From Candidatus Cloacimonadota bacterium (GTDB lineage: Bacteria; Cloacimonadota; Cloacimonadia; Cloacimonadales; JAIOQZ01), in assembly GCA_021106755.1 (NCBI GenBank), contig JAIOTM010000039.1, positions 1 through 21,547 of the forward strand: a stretch of DNA of 21,547 nucleotides, in the 5' to 3' direction. Positions within the stretch are counted from its first letter, which is position 1. Each line of letters opens with the position of its first letter. Positions 1 through 8,361 of this stretch are shown here, piece after piece. The position numbers were made by a program, and so were the translations under genes. A model generated the notes under the pieces. That model saw only the letters and a list, made by a program, of their open reading frames with translations, ran no database searches and was not told the origin of the DNA.

Positions 1-74
1 AGAAAGGAGGATAAACACTGAAAAGTGTTGCATCAAAACCGGTGAATCTGTTGCATTCTAAACCGGTGTTGACA
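1..74 (-). mobile_element. Putative terminus of an IS21-type insertion sequence (partial)
   Basis: Two imperfect direct repeats, TGTTGCATCAAAACCGGTG at 26-44 and TGTTGCATTCTAAACCGGTG at 49-68, lie about 23 bases apart and are followed by TTGACA. Read on the minus strand, the outer end would start TGTCAACACCGG. Short repeats of this spacing just inside a TG...CA tip are typical of IS21-family ends, where the transposase IstA binds. A six-base-pair hairpin with a GAAA loop (14-29) sits just inside. No transposase gene is visible, because the body would be left of the window. The family assignment rests only on repeat architecture. It could instead be another kind of repeated regulatory sequence. 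Confidence 0.4.
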
Positions 75-337
75 CTTAAACAGTCGTAGGTATATGGGTC
101 AACGGGAGTTTAGGATACACATAAGACGATTGATAGAATTAACTTTCAAACAGGTTAATGGTTTGCACCGATGTGGGCGAAAGAAGAATTCCCTGAACTA
201 ATGGGCGATGTAACGGATATCTTTAAAGCTTCAGGATTATGGGAGTCATTCTTCGTCTACTCTCGACGTCTCATATTGCAGGTGATATTCACACCATGAA
301 TCAGATAATCTGAAGTATCCTAGTGAGGCAGTTAAGT
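75..337. other. Intergenic DNA without a supported gene
   Basis: This stretch lies between the putative IS end and a start-less minus-strand frame. The longest plus-strand frame is a 42-codon stretch at 171-299 starting MWAKEEFPELMG. It has no ribosome site and no family I recognise. I see no RNA gene, convincing terminator or repeat here. It may hold degraded remains of genes near the insertion sequence. Confidence 0.4.
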
Positions 338-613
338 TTAGGTCGTTCTCTTTAGCTCATCATTTATGAGTACTTCTCTGGCATCATTACCTCGAAACGG
401 TCCAACATCTCCCTGTTCCTTAAGGATGTACATTAGAATGCAGCACGAGAATATCCAACTCTGAACTTTCTCTGAAGAATGTTTACCGAACCTTTCTTCA
501 GTAGCGACAATGATCAAGGTATCTACAAAGGGAGGAGCTTCCTTTATTCTGTCTGCCTCTCTGGTGCAACGTAGTGAACAGATGAGAAAGTGTTTATTCC
601 TAAGCCCGACTCT
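338..613 (-). pseudogene. Start-less 91-codon open frame, possible gene remnant
   Basis: On the minus strand a stop-free frame runs from just after a TAG (614-616) to a TAA (338-340). The translation looks protein-like, with mixed polar and hydrophobic stretches: LIIVATEERFGKHSSEKVQ, then WIFSCCILMYILKEQGDVG, and a charged end REVLINDELKRTT. It has no ATG near its 5' end; the only Met lies about two thirds of the way in, and a TTG occurs near codon 32. It starts 25 bases after the stop of the 1358-residue gene, in the same direction. It may be a 5'-truncated or frameshifted gene, or a chance open frame. I do not recognise the family. Confidence 0.3.
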
Positions 614-638
614 CTACAACCACGGATTACATGAGCTG

Positions 639-3600
639 TTACTTGTCGGGTATTAGCTGGTTAGCATGCACTGCTATTCGGACTGGTTTCTGTAGGGTAA
701 TACGAGCACGAAGTGCTGCGCTCGTTTCGCTGTCCCAACTTTCTTCTCCTGCTTCAGTACTGACAGTGATGATAGTATCTGCACTATCGACGTATTCGCC
801 TGCTTTGTCGATCTCTGCCAATTGAAAATGTCCCCAGTTGAGATTATCCCAATCAAAATCATCTGGAATTTCTGATGGAGGAATCGACTTGTCGGCTATA
901 TCCAAACCAAAACGAGCTTCAGTGATGCGTTCTTCGAATACGAAGAATTTTCCCGCGCTTGAAGACGAACTCTTCGCTTCCTTATTGGAAAACGGAAACC
1001 CTAAAAACACAAGATCAGCACCCAGTGAACCGCGAAAGATTGGATATATTGGGTTTGTGGTCGCAGCATTGGGAATATGTATGGTTTCCGTTGTGGAAAC
1101 GATATCTGAAACACTATTGGATGATGGTATCGTAAGATCCGCGTATTCAGCTAAATCAGGAACAAAATCCCCTGTCAACTCGTTGTTCTTGTATTCCAAT
1201 CGAGCATCTACCGAATAGATAACTGCATTCGGATATCGTTTGAGCAGGTCGCCCCGTACAACAAGAACAAGATTATTCCCATTTCTGAAGTCTTGATGAT
1301 TATCGTTTTTTCCCAGGTGTGTTTTTCTCCATTCATGAAGAGGGCGAATGTCTTTCAAAGACTCTATGGTTGTTTCCGTTAACTCCCCTTCTGAGAGTTC
1401 AGGCTCTTCTAAGTCCGGATCATCGTTGGCAACATATTCACTCACATCCCAGAACTGTCGGAAATAGGATCCACGCTGATCGGTAGGAAACCTTCTCCAT
1501 AATAACTCGCTGGCGAATTCATGATTTAAACCGACCATATAGGATTCCATGAATCGACTGTTGGTTTCAAGTAAACCAATTGTATTTTGGGGCACTTTTT
1601 CGACCCCCGGCAAAATATAGGACTGTGAAAGATCACGAAGCGATTCATACATAGGTTGTGGAAACTCAGGGTAGGCCATGATTTCGTCGAGTGGATCTCC
1701 AGTGGCTCCATCTTCAAAGCGTTCTGCAAGCTCACCGGTAAAACGAAGGCGTCGTTTGACCCTTTCCTTAATGGTTGAACGAGGATCAATGGCATTGTAA
1801 ATATATGTTCTAAATGGAGCGAAATAATTCTCATTTTGTTGTGGTTTTTTAACGACAATTTTAGAAGGACTTAATAGATTGGTGAACACATCACAGATAG
1901 CATCTATTAAGCTCTTATCGATATTGACACCTTCCGCGTCGGCATCAATTGCATCACGCATCTGATCACAGGTAATTTGATTATCGCAGAAACGCAACGC
2001 TTGTGGATCTATCGGCTTGGTAACTATTTCCATAGGCATTACCGTAACAACAGGATCAGTTGGGATTGTGGAATCACTTATATGGACACGAATAGATGCT
2101 TTCGCTTTATATGCGGGTGTTTGTGCACTTAATAGAAATGTCCAATTGAGAGCAGTGGGAATAGGAACTTCATCATTTGAATCATTGGCATCCGAAGAGT
2201 TGCCGTCGATAAATGGACATTGGGGACTCGAAAATCTACTGACCATAAGTGGACAAACGAAATTCAAAGTTTTGCTGACTATATATGGGCAAATGGGATT
2301 CGGAAATTTGTCGACCATAAGTGGACAAACGAAACTTAAAGTTTTGCTGACTATATATGGGCAAATGGGATTCGAAAATCTGTCGACAATAAGTGGACAG
2401 ACGAAACTCGAAGATATGCCGACCACAAATGGACAAATAGGACTCGAAGAACTGCTCTCCTCTTCTGAAACGTTGGGTGTGGAAGGGTCTTCTGAAGTTA
2501 CTAAAGCAGGTTTACTTTTTATCGTCCAGGTCTTTGTAATCTCTTCAGTTCTGTTTAGTGGCTTGGTTCCAGACCAATCTCCTAAAGCAATCAACTCCTT
2601 TATAGTATTAGTTGAATTCCATTTTAGAGTTAGTTTCAATGTGCCCTTGTCTCCAGATACTTCTGCGGTTGCATTTGTGATAGACAACGACACTGAAGGG
2701 ATTATTACCTTAATCATTTCTTTAGTAATATCACAAAGTGTTGTTGTGCCTTCAGTTGAAGGATGTGGTCCGGCTGGCTGGATATCTCCGCTTGCAATCC
2801 TTCTCAACATATCCATTCGTCGCTGTTTTTGACGTTTACGAATTGGACCCCGTGGCCGCATAATACGACGAAATGCCGGATCCAAAGCTGCTGCCGGAAT
2901 TCTCGTTTCCTTATCCAGTTTCGAGTAGACAGTTATCTTAGATCCGTCATCTTGGTCATAGAGGACACGCTTTTGTGCAGGTGTGGTTGTACGTAAAAAG
3001 TCTTCCATCGCCATGGAACCAAAACGATAGTGCAGAAAAGTAGAGCTTTCTCGTCCAAGCTGAGCACGCCTGAGGATATCATTCGCAGCTTCTATCTCCC
3101 CGATTTGATCCCAAGCGGATGCCATCAATGCTTCCTGTTGTTTTCGAACAACCTCGGAACCAAACCCAGCTGCTGTCCGATGACGTGGATCGAGATTCAA
3201 TACATCAAGCCAACTTTTGGAATTAATATCTGATTTCACACGTTTTTGGGCAGCATGCCATTTTCCGTATATAGGAGGAACAACAGCTGGCAGTGGGATG
3301 TTGATCTTCGCACTTTCGGTTTCAATCGTGACTCCGGTATCCGAAAATGTTATAGAAAAACGAAAACAGTATATCGTTTCCGGTGTTAATTTTATAATTA
3401 CATTGTGAGCAATCCCCTTAGTATCAGAGATACTACTATGTATGAATGATTCCTGATTTTCAGAAATTACATGACCATACTCAATTTTTCCAGTGCTCTC
3501 ACTATCTGTCTTCCATTTAACGCGTATCGATTTGCCGTCATCTAAAATATTAAATTCAAGATCCTTGATGATATTACCAAAATCATCAGGTAGCGCTATC

Positions 3601-4715
3601 TGTATACGGTCTGTATCTGCTTTATTGAGAACTTTCTCGGCGAGAGAGTCTTGAAATTCTTCAGGAACGGGCTGTCCTGGTTTGTCTTTTCCCCAGCTGG
3701 TGTATACCGTACTGAGACTCTGCAGAGCTCCTTCCATTTCAAGGAAATGTTTCTTCTCATCTTCTTCACCTTCAACAAGCTCTCGCTCGACACGTAATCC
3801 AAAACCGGGATGTTTGCAATCAATATCACTTAGGCCCAAGCCTTCTAATTTTCGTTTTTCAAGTAAGCGAACCAGGTATTCAAAATCGCCGCGTACACTG
3901 GTCCGAAAATTCCATCGGTAGTAATAAGGCAAATCAATCGACGTATTAGATCCTTCAGAGGTTTCCGTATCCCAGGCATAGTCTGCGGAGTTACAATCAC
4001 TTACACTGTATTGTGCAGCTTTAGTATCTATTCCGGCTGCCCAGCCGAGCTTAAATGCCGGTACAACGAAAGCAGTATAGAGCGTTTTAGGTTGTAGACG
4101 CCTCGTGCACATCAGACGGCTCACAACACATTCTGGGTGTGAATTAATGATGTTTATTAATTCATCTTCATCGATACTTGGCGTGTCTTGTCCTGAAGTT
4201 GCCTGTATATGAGCCCATCTCCAGGCGTTTTTCAGATCTGGCAGGTTATTTTGATTGAAGACCTTGATGACAGGCAGTTGCTTAGACCCACGCTTGGTTT
4301 CCTCATACTCACGATGTATATCATCACCGCGGTCCTCTGCGATAAGTACAATGAGTACTATCCAGGGAGTCAAACCTTTGTCTTCAGCTGGATTGGTGCT
4401 GAATCGCCATACAAAGTCGAAATCTGCGAACTCAATCGCGGGAAAGTAATTCGGTTCGAAGTTGCCTGTATTCGGCTTTGGATCAGTTCGTACAATCATC
4501 CGTTCATCAAAACCGACTACATCTCCCGGACCATATAACTGCACTGATCGTTCGATGGAATCATTGTCCCAATCTCCAGAATCTTTCGAGCGTCTGGCCA
4601 CTTTGAGGAGCAGGTCAATCTGAGCTCTTTTCTGGCTACCAGTAACTTTATTGTCAATCGCTGCGGCCAGCCCTTGACGTGCAGAAGATATGAAGTGGTA
4701 ATGTGTATCTGTCAT
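639..4715 (-). CDS. Large uncharacterised scaffold-like protein, 1358 aa, with FN3-like insert and Cys-Pro repeat
   Basis: This is the last gene of the operon. I recognise motifs from a family of large uncharacterised bacterial proteins: FPAIEFADFDFVW and TPWIVLIVLIAED (about 91-127), LPYYYRWNFRT and GDFEYLVRLL (about 262-285), PPIYGKWHA then LNLDPRHRTAAGFG (480-519), and near the C terminus MVGLNHEFASELLWRRFPTD (1060-1079) and FFVFEERITEARFGLD (1257-1272). Function is unknown. Two modules appear inserted: an FN3-like beta domain at about 386-477 (IRVKWKTD, KIEYG, LTPETIYCFRF) and a seven-copy 12-residue Cys-Pro repeat at 759-836, flanked by Ser/Glu-rich and Asp/Ser/Asn-rich linkers. No signal peptide, membrane helix or catalytic motif is evident. 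The start overlaps the preceding stop by 4 bases (ATGA) and has a strong GAGGAGG site four bases upstream, which fixes the start and implies translational coupling. Confidence 0.9.
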   Translation of the reverse strand: MTDTHYHFISSARQGLAAAIDNKVTGSQKRAQIDLLLKVARRSKDSGDWDNDSIERSVQLYGPGDVVGFDERMIVRTDPKPNTGNFEPNYFPAIEFADFDFVWRFSTNPAEDKGLTPWIVLIVLIAEDRGDDIHREYEETKRGSKQLPVIKVFNQNNLPDLKNAWRWAHIQATSGQDTPSIDEDELINIINSHPECVVSRLMCTRRLQPKTLYTAFVVPAFKLGWAAGIDTKAAQYSVSDCNSADYAWDTETSEGSNTSIDLPYYYRWNFRTSVRGDFEYLVRLLEKRKLEGLGLSDIDCKHPGFGLRVERELVEGEEDEKKHFLEMEGALQSLSTVYTSWGKDKPGQPVPEEFQDSLAEKVLNKADTDRIQIALPDDFGNIIKDLEFNILDDGKSIRVKWKTDSESTGKIEYGHVISENQESFIHSSISDTKGIAHNVIIKLTPETIYCFRFSITFSDTGVTIETESAKINIPLPAVVPPIYGKWHAAQKRVKSDINSKSWLDVLNLDPRHRTAAGFGSEVVRKQQEALMASAWDQIGEIEAANDILRRAQLGRESSTFLHYRFGSMAMEDFLRTTTPAQKRVLYDQDDGSKITVYSKLDKETRIPAAALDPAFRRIMRPRGPIRKRQKQRRMDMLRRIASGDIQPAGPHPSTEGTTTLCDITKEMIKVIIPSVSLSITNATAEVSGDKGTLKLTLKWNSTNTIKELIALGDWSGTKPLNRTEEITKTWTIKSKPALVTSEDPSTPNVSEEESSSSSPICPFVVGISSSFVCPLIVDRFSNPICPYIVSKTLSFVCPLMVDKFPNPICPYIVSKTLNFVCPLMVSRFSSPQCPFIDGNSSDANDSNDEVPIPTALNWTFLLSAQTPAYKAKASIRVHISDSTIPTDPVVTVMPMEIVTKPIDPQALRFCDNQITCDQMRDAIDADAEGVNIDKSLIDAICDVFTNLLSPSKIVVKKPQQNENYFAPFRTYIYNAIDPRSTIKERVKRRLRFTGELAERFEDGATGDPLDEIMAYPEFPQPMYESLRDLSQSYILPGVEKVPQNTIGLLETNSRFMESYMVGLNHEFASELLWRRFPTDQRGSYFRQFWDVSEYVANDDPDLEEPELSEGELTETTIESLKDIRPLHEWRKTHLGKNDNHQDFRNGNNLVLVVRGDLLKRYPNAVIYSVDARLEYKNNELTGDFVPDLAEYADLTIPSSNSVSDIVSTTETIHIPNAATTNPIYPIFRGSLGADLVFLGFPFSNKEAKSSSSSAGKFFVFEERITEARFGLDIADKSIPPSEIPDDFDWDNLNWGHFQLAEIDKAGEYVDSADTIITVSTEAGEESWDSETSAALRARITLQKPVRIAVHANQLIPDK
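2208..2441 (-). repeat. Seven-copy 36-base coding tandem repeat (Cys-Pro repeat)
   Basis: The 1358-residue protein has seven Cys-Pro pairs spaced exactly 12 residues apart (Cys761, 773, 785, 797, 809, 821, 833). Alternate units differ: FVCPL(I/M)VDxFxN and PICPYIVSKTLx. The higher-order unit is therefore 24 residues, or 72 bases. Two nearly identical 72-base copies span about 2262-2405; for example AAAGTTTTGCTGACTATATA occurs on the plus strand at 2266 and again at 2338. The reading frame is kept throughout. The pattern suggests short beta strands separated by turns, with stacked cysteines. Confidence 0.9.
3285..3560 (-). other. FN3-like inserted domain within the 1358-aa gene
   Basis: Residues 386-477 have the pattern of a fibronectin type III fold: an early IRVKWKTD strand, KIEYG, then HNVIIKLTPETIYCFRF (the L-T-P-x-T-x-Y-x-F/R core) and a terminal strand before the conserved PPIYGKWHA block. 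The piece is placed between conserved family blocks, which suggests an insert. This is pattern recognition only, without a profile search. Confidence 0.55.
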
Positions 4716-7700
4716 GCTACCTCCTCAGCTTCATATGCGGCTACTACAATGTACTCTCCGGATTCTTCCGGATGGTAAACCAGGTGTTGGGCAAGCGCCT
4801 GATCCGCCTGCATCCGTGTCATACCGGATTCAGGAACATCCACACATGGATCAATATCAATTGGTATCAGGGTCTCAGCATTCACAATTGAGTATTGTTC
4901 TTCTTGCGTTCCGACCATGCTCTCACCTTGATAGGCAAATCTTGCATTCCCCTGTGTGCATAAAGCCACGCGACTAACAGAGTTCCCTGCTGAAAGAAAA
5001 CGAGCGTGAGACCATTTTGCTGTTGCCAAAGTGAGATTGTCTGCGGGTTGGGTAGTACGATCGGATTTGATCATAATAGACTCGTATTCGACCTTTTGAC
5101 TCTGGCTGTCACCTTTGAATTCAATCCGATCCGAACTCCCTGTCGTGGCTCCGCCTTGCATTTTCTCGAAAGATGGGAGGGAAAGTTTCTGATGCTTAGT
5201 AAGAATTTCAAACTGTCCTCTTGAAAAGTACTCATCAATTGGTTTAACATTGATAATTTCATTTCCGTCGCTGTCTACAGTTTGGATATCAACAATCCGG
5301 AAACGATCATACGTTTTCGGAGGAGCAGATCCAAATCTTTCAAGGGTTGTTTCGAAAGGTACAACATTCTGACGTACTTCGAGTCTACCTGCCGGATGGA
5401 CGACAATTGCTGGAGGCTGAACATCGTCCGGGTTGACAGGTTCGTCTTCGATCGATCGCAATGCCACAGCGAGTGATGTCCTTAATGGCAGTTGGCTACC
5501 CCAGCTCTCTATTTTTCCAAGTGCTCCTTTGAGCAGTAACCAGGGATTGACCGGCTCTGCTAACTTTGGATCGTCGAGTCCCCAGGTTTCATTGAATCCG
5601 CAATCGACATCCCAAAATAGGACATGCACCGTGGCCGTTCCACGTATTGTCCAGGGGGTTGGTCCCGATAATGTACAATTGACGCTAATATTGGCCAGAT
5701 CGACCCCCATGACGCTGATCGCCATTCCTCCTGTCATTCCACTTTCAAATGAAAATGGGGAAAAATTGAACAGAGCATCAAAACTCAAGAATCCACTGAT
5801 TCCGGCTTCCACCGCAACAACACCGATAAACAGCTCAATCCTAGCGCCAAATTGTAAGGTGTTGGGCGTTAATGCCAGATAGCCGCCGAGCCGAAGTTGA
5901 ACCAACGGTCCGTAATTGAGATTGAGTCTAAGTTGTTTAAGATCGCTAAAGATTGATCGGGGAGACGGTGCCGTAAAACTGGGATGAAACCCTCCAATTG
6001 CTAGAGCGAGCTCCGGAGTGTCGCCCCAACGCAGGAAGAAAGCGCAATCGCCATAAAGCTCAAAGGCTCCCATGCCCGACCCTTGTATCGACGCTTGAAA
6101 CGAGAGCTCTTTCTTCTGTGTATCAAGGGTGCCGAGTATGTCAATGTGAATGCCGACTATCTCAAACTCGGCATCAGGCAATGCCATCTCCACCTGTCCC
6201 ATCAAAGCAATACGAACAGGCTCCGGTGTTTCGACAAAGACCCCGATCTCTCCGGTGAGAATAGTTGGTATGCCATATCCGATTATGAGCATGGGACCCA
6301 CCACAAAGCGGCCCTCCTCCGGCGGAAACACAGAACGCATGTCGCTGATAATCTGATTTGCGTTCTTTATAACCTCCTTGGGATCAGGAAATAGAATCGA
6401 ATCAAGTGTGCCCTTCTTCAGTCCCTCCTGTAGAACCTCAGTATCCATTGTACGGTTTATGCCGACGAGACCGCCGACACCCGCTAAGGATATTCCTGCG
6501 TAGATTTGTATGGACGGATTAAAGGTAACCCCGATGTTGACCAGCATCGAATAGCCCTCGGATCCGTCGGGCATTTGTGTAGCAATCAAACCAACAGCAG
6601 TAATCCCTATCTCGCCAAGCTGAAGCGCAAGAGCTCCTGAGTATCGTTGATTTGTCTCATCAAAATCAATGAATCCGCCACCGACCACTGGACCCGCGGC
6701 AATGGCGAGGCCGACTCCGGTGGGAGGGAGGAACTCAATATCATCAATCTGAACAGGGCCAAAATTACCGGAATTATCATCTGAAATAGTAATGGGTATT
6801 TTCAGACCAATTGTATCAACCGAACCTATAACAGGTCCAAGCTCAAACCCGAGTGAAACCGCCAGGAGAACCTCTATCTTTTCTCCAAAGTCTACACCAA
6901 TAAGTACAGAATCAATAGTGATAGGCCCTATGCTTTTATGGATGGGAATCTCTATCGATAAAGCGGAACTTCCCTGGAAATAGAATCCTTCCTGATTAGA
7001 TACACCTATGGTAAGATCGGTAACTGATTCTACTTTGATTCCGGAAAGTAGTTTTTGGATAAACCCATCGCCTTCCGATATGTCGATCTTCAGGCTCAGG
7101 TCATTGATCAACATTTCTGCAGCAATTTCCTCTTTGCCGTTATCGAGAGCTGTAATGAAATTGAAGCCTATTTCCCTAAACCCCAGATAAGATCCATCTT
7201 CGGAACCAAATATCATACTCAGTTCATCGTTTGCGGTCTTTCTAACGATCCCAACTTCAACATGTGCGTCAGCAATATTTATTAACGATTCTGGATTACC
7301 ATCGAATGCATTGTTTACTATCTGTAGCTTTGCAGGAGGACGCAACTCAAATCCTACTTGAGGTCTGGTTCCTATGTTTCCTTTAAAACAAAGTTTCCAT
7401 TTTTCACTAATATCCATATCAAAACTGGCACCTGCCATTAAGTAAGGATAGAGAAATAAACCGGCTTTGTTTTGTTCATCCTTTTCAGGAATAGGAGAGA
7501 GATTAAGATCTATCTCTGTATAACTATCTGGCCATATACCGGATTGGTAAAGAGGAAACCTTATTTCTTTGTCTTTTCCTATTTCTCGACCCAAAGCACT
7601 TCTAACAGATTCACTCTGTGTGTATATCCCACCTGGTATAAGGAATGCACGTAACAACACTTCTGTTCTTTCCAAGAATTTAACACCGAGGAATGATGAA

Positions 7701-8302
7701 TTCCATTCATAGACTGTATTGACCAATTCACCTGTGGAGGTGAAAAGTATAGGGATACGCTCCCATTGGATGGTTTTAATGAGCATACCTGCATCATCAG
7801 GGACAACTTCAGCTAGTCCGAGGACATGGAATAATGAAAAGATGCGTTGATGATAACGTTGCAGGTATTGGTACAGGAGTAGATCCAATAAGCGACGAGC
7901 CATCAATTCTGTTACATCCCCGATAGCGATCCCTACCATTTGAATATCTGGAGGATTCGCTTGCAAATCATTAATAATGACCTCAATAGCTTTGGTAATA
8001 TCTATAGCTTGTGTTACCAGTCCGGAAACTTTTTCAATCAGACTTATTCCAATCTGGGCAGCTTCTTCATCGCTGGCATCAGAAAGATTGATAATATCAT
8101 CAATAACCTCGCCCAGATCTGTTGTAAACTGACCTATATCTAATGATATTGGATATGTTGTACCAAGAATATCGCCCAAGTCCCAGCCTAGTTCTTCTAT
8201 AAATTTGACTATTTTGGCAGGAGTAGTTAACTCTTGTAAAGGTTCCAAAATGTTTGTTACTTTAATTACCAGTATTTGGGAGAGACTTTTTGTACTCATC
8301 AT
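4712..8302 (-). CDS. DUF6603 domain-containing protein, 1196 aa
   Basis: The region of about residues 520-900 matches my knowledge of DUF6603: LPPTGVGLAIAAGPVVGGGF (525-544), GVGGLVGINRTMDTEVLQEG (608-627), a following LDSILFPDP, GPMLIIGYGIPT (669-680), and FSPFSFESGMTGG (847-859) before GPTPW (880-884). The family has no known function to me. Alternating hydrophobic and Gly-rich strands suggest a very large beta structure. A C-terminal module (about 965-1060) has VHPAGRLEVRQNVVPF, a following ERFG, and LSLPSFEKMQGG, also remembered from DUF6603 proteins. The N-terminal 150 residues look helical. No classic signal peptide is seen. ATG codons at 8302 and 8299 are both possible starts; the ribosome site is weak (AAAAGAAAA). 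The gap to the upstream gene is 59 bases, and the next gene overlaps by 4. Confidence 0.9.
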   Translation of the reverse strand: MMSTKSLSQILVIKVTNILEPLQELTTPAKIVKFIEELGWDLGDILGTTYPISLDIGQFTTDLGEVIDDIINLSDASDEEAAQIGISLIEKVSGLVTQAIDITKAIEVIINDLQANPPDIQMVGIAIGDVTELMARRLLDLLLYQYLQRYHQRIFSLFHVLGLAEVVPDDAGMLIKTIQWERIPILFTSTGELVNTVYEWNSSFLGVKFLERTEVLLRAFLIPGGIYTQSESVRSALGREIGKDKEIRFPLYQSGIWPDSYTEIDLNLSPIPEKDEQNKAGLFLYPYLMAGASFDMDISEKWKLCFKGNIGTRPQVGFELRPPAKLQIVNNAFDGNPESLINIADAHVEVGIVRKTANDELSMIFGSEDGSYLGFREIGFNFITALDNGKEEIAAEMLINDLSLKIDISEGDGFIQKLLSGIKVESVTDLTIGVSNQEGFYFQGSSALSIEIPIHKSIGPITIDSVLIGVDFGEKIEVLLAVSLGFELGPVIGSVDTIGLKIPITISDDNSGNFGPVQIDDIEFLPPTGVGLAIAAGPVVGGGFIDFDETNQRYSGALALQLGEIGITAVGLIATQMPDGSEGYSMLVNIGVTFNPSIQIYAGISLAGVGGLVGINRTMDTEVLQEGLKKGTLDSILFPDPKEVIKNANQIISDMRSVFPPEEGRFVVGPMLIIGYGIPTILTGEIGVFVETPEPVRIALMGQVEMALPDAEFEIVGIHIDILGTLDTQKKELSFQASIQGSGMGAFELYGDCAFFLRWGDTPELALAIGGFHPSFTAPSPRSIFSDLKQLRLNLNYGPLVQLRLGGYLALTPNTLQFGARIELFIGVVAVEAGISGFLSFDALFNFSPFSFESGMTGGMAISVMGVDLANISVNCTLSGPTPWTIRGTATVHVLFWDVDCGFNETWGLDDPKLAEPVNPWLLLKGALGKIESWGSQLPLRTSLAVALRSIEDEPVNPDDVQPPAIVVHPAGRLEVRQNVVPFETTLERFGSAPPKTYDRFRIVDIQTVDSDGNEIINVKPIDEYFSRGQFEILTKHQKLSLPSFEKMQGGATTGSSDRIEFKGDSQSQKVEYESIMIKSDRTTQPADNLTLATAKWSHARFLSAGNSVSRVALCTQGNARFAYQGESMVGTQEEQYSIVNAETLIPIDIDPCVDVPESGMTRMQADQALAQHLVYHPEESGEYIVVAAYEAEEVA
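4720..4726 (-). promoter_or_regulatory. Strong ribosome binding site for the 1358-aa gene
   Basis: GAGGAGG on the minus strand lies four bases before the ATG at 4715-4713, inside the last codons of the DUF6603 gene. It is the clearest Shine-Dalgarno sequence in the cassette and supports the ATGA-overlap start with coupled translation. Confidence 0.75.
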
Positions 8303-8321
8303 TTTTCTTTTGTTTTAAGTA

Positions 8322-8349
8322 TTATTACATTATTGAATGTCATTTTCAA
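8322..8349 (-). promoter_or_regulatory. Candidate internal promoter before the DUF6603 gene
   Basis: In the only sizeable gap of the operon, the minus strand reads TTGAAA (8349-8344), a 16-base spacer, then TAATAA (8327-8322), about 20 bases before the ATG. These resemble -35 and -10 boxes. AT-rich DNA gives such matches by chance, so this is tentative. If real, it would let the last two genes be expressed apart from the first four. Confidence 0.25.
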
Positions 8350-8361
8350 TTAAGTGTCCTT

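Noticed and set aside
171..299. Plus-strand small ORF of 42 codons
   Set aside because: No ribosome site, no recognised family and no co-directional neighbour; too short to support as a gene.
2208..2441. Possible CRISPR array or minisatellite
   Set aside because: The units are contiguous, lack unique spacers, and keep the reading frame of a conserved protein, so they are a coding repeat.
2017..2832. Plus-strand open frame of 271 codons opposite the Cys-Pro repeat
   Set aside because: It lies fully antisense within the 1358-residue gene, whose conserved motifs on both sides fix the coding strand. The repeat simply stays open in both directions.
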